A stretch of 64,000 nt of DNA from contig JAGYXB010000180.1 in NCBI GenBank assembly GCA_022495005.1, positions 186,001-250,000 of the forward strand, in the 5' to 3' direction. The notes under the pieces were generated by a model. The model had not been told where the DNA came from and did no database searches. It worked only from the letters and a program-made list of their open reading frames with translations. The position numbers and the translations under genes were made by a program. The first letter of the stretch is position 1; each line of letters starts with the position of its first letter. Of the stretch, positions 63,606 to 64,000 are shown one piece after another. The DNA is from Rhyacophila brunnea. Its lineage: Eukaryota > Arthropoda > Insecta > Trichoptera > Rhyacophilidae.

Positions 63606-63827
63606 CTAATGATTTATTTACATTGTTAAAAATTATTTTTGCAAACAGTTTATGGAAAGTTTCTTATTTTAATTACTTAATATAATTAATTATTTATATT
63701 TAATTTTGATGTTGTTGGTAAAATATAATCTAAATAAACATTTATTTTTATTTTTAATCAACCGCAGTACCCCTAAATATCTTATCCACGAGCCGCCACT
63801 GAGTATAACTCAGAAATAATGGGAACT

Positions 63828-64000
63828 GGGCATCTATTCTGTAGACAAGACTGCTTTCAGCCGTTACAACAGCTATCTAGGGTAAGAAAGTATCGAAGTA
63901 GTAATACTTAATGTAACAATTACAATACGTTAGTTGTAATTGTTACAATAAGTGTTATGTTTTAACAGCACCTCTCTTGGCCGTGTTAAATTCTAGAGCG
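63828..64000. mobile_element. Fold-back element family B, cut by the window end
   Basis: GGGCATCTATTCTGTAGACA, AGACTGCTTTCAGCCGTTAC, TTTTAACAGCACCTCTCTTG match the left arm of family B at 17291 and 28258. The right arm lies beyond the window. Confidence 0.75.

Larger units (their letters stand above)
61898..63801. mobile_element. hAT-type element, outermost of a three-level nest
   Basis: 1.9 kb from CAGTGGCGGCTCGTCCATA to ...CCACGAGCCGCCACTG, flanked by AGTATAGC (61890-61897) and AGTATAAC (63802-63809), an 8-bp duplication with one mismatch. Subterminal GCAGCACCCCTAAGC and GCAGTACCCCTAAAT also pair across the element. Inside lie fold-back A (62005-63123), hAT (62086-63012) and a reverse transcriptase fragment (63362-63605). 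No transposase of its own is seen. Confidence 0.88.

Overview
The window looks like repeat-saturated, AT-rich nuclear DNA of an arthropod, most likely an insect. Three things suggest this: the mix of jockey-like, RTE-like, CR1-like and R1-like non-LTR retrotransposons with hAT, mariner and TTAA-target DNA elements; CCTAA-type motifs inside one element family; and the abundance of short palindromic elements. The order of insect cannot be resolved from the sequence. I find no host protein-coding gene. Every protein similarity I can defend is a decayed piece of a mobile element, and most other open frames are chance frames in AT-rich DNA. The window therefore reads as intergenic or deep intronic DNA.

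Layout. 1-6.9 kb: SINE pieces, an R1-like RNase H/zinc-knuckle remnant (470-1125), a pogo-type miniature element (3653-4020), a jockey C-terminus and an RTE 3' end. 7-10.9 kb: miniature elements, a GC-richer low-copy island (about 8.47-8.76 kb) and one intact SINE with a 13-bp target duplication (10660-10898). 11.9-13.2 kb: a hAT-type element split by a fold-back element and by a second hAT. 14-23 kb: a Harbinger-like element, a CR1-like reverse transcriptase, a self-nested fold-back element, two copies of one hAT family, an inverted pair of tRNA-containing repeats and two copies of a 165-245 bp miniature element. 23.3-25.2 kb: a hAT-type element interrupted by a jockey element that keeps its endonuclease domain. 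25.2-30.6 kb: two RTE pieces and a hAT carrying a nested miniature element. 30.8-31.6 and 48.5-49.2 kb: two copies of a terminal-inverted-repeat element with a tRNA-like module inside. 38.2-38.7 kb: a broken mariner/Tc1-type transposase. 42.7-43.5 kb: the best-preserved RTE reverse transcriptase (FADD motif). 46.3-48.5 kb: the longest stretch without a recognised repeat. 49.4-63.8 kb: more hAT, Harbinger-like and TTAA-type elements, ending in a hAT (61898-63801) that holds a fold-back element that holds another hAT.

The elements do not act together as a pathway. What they record is an insertion history, and the target duplications listed below give a relative order. Letters (A, B, C and so on) are local names for repeat families seen more than once here. 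Family assignments come from recalled protein motifs, terminal repeats and target duplications; no database search was possible.
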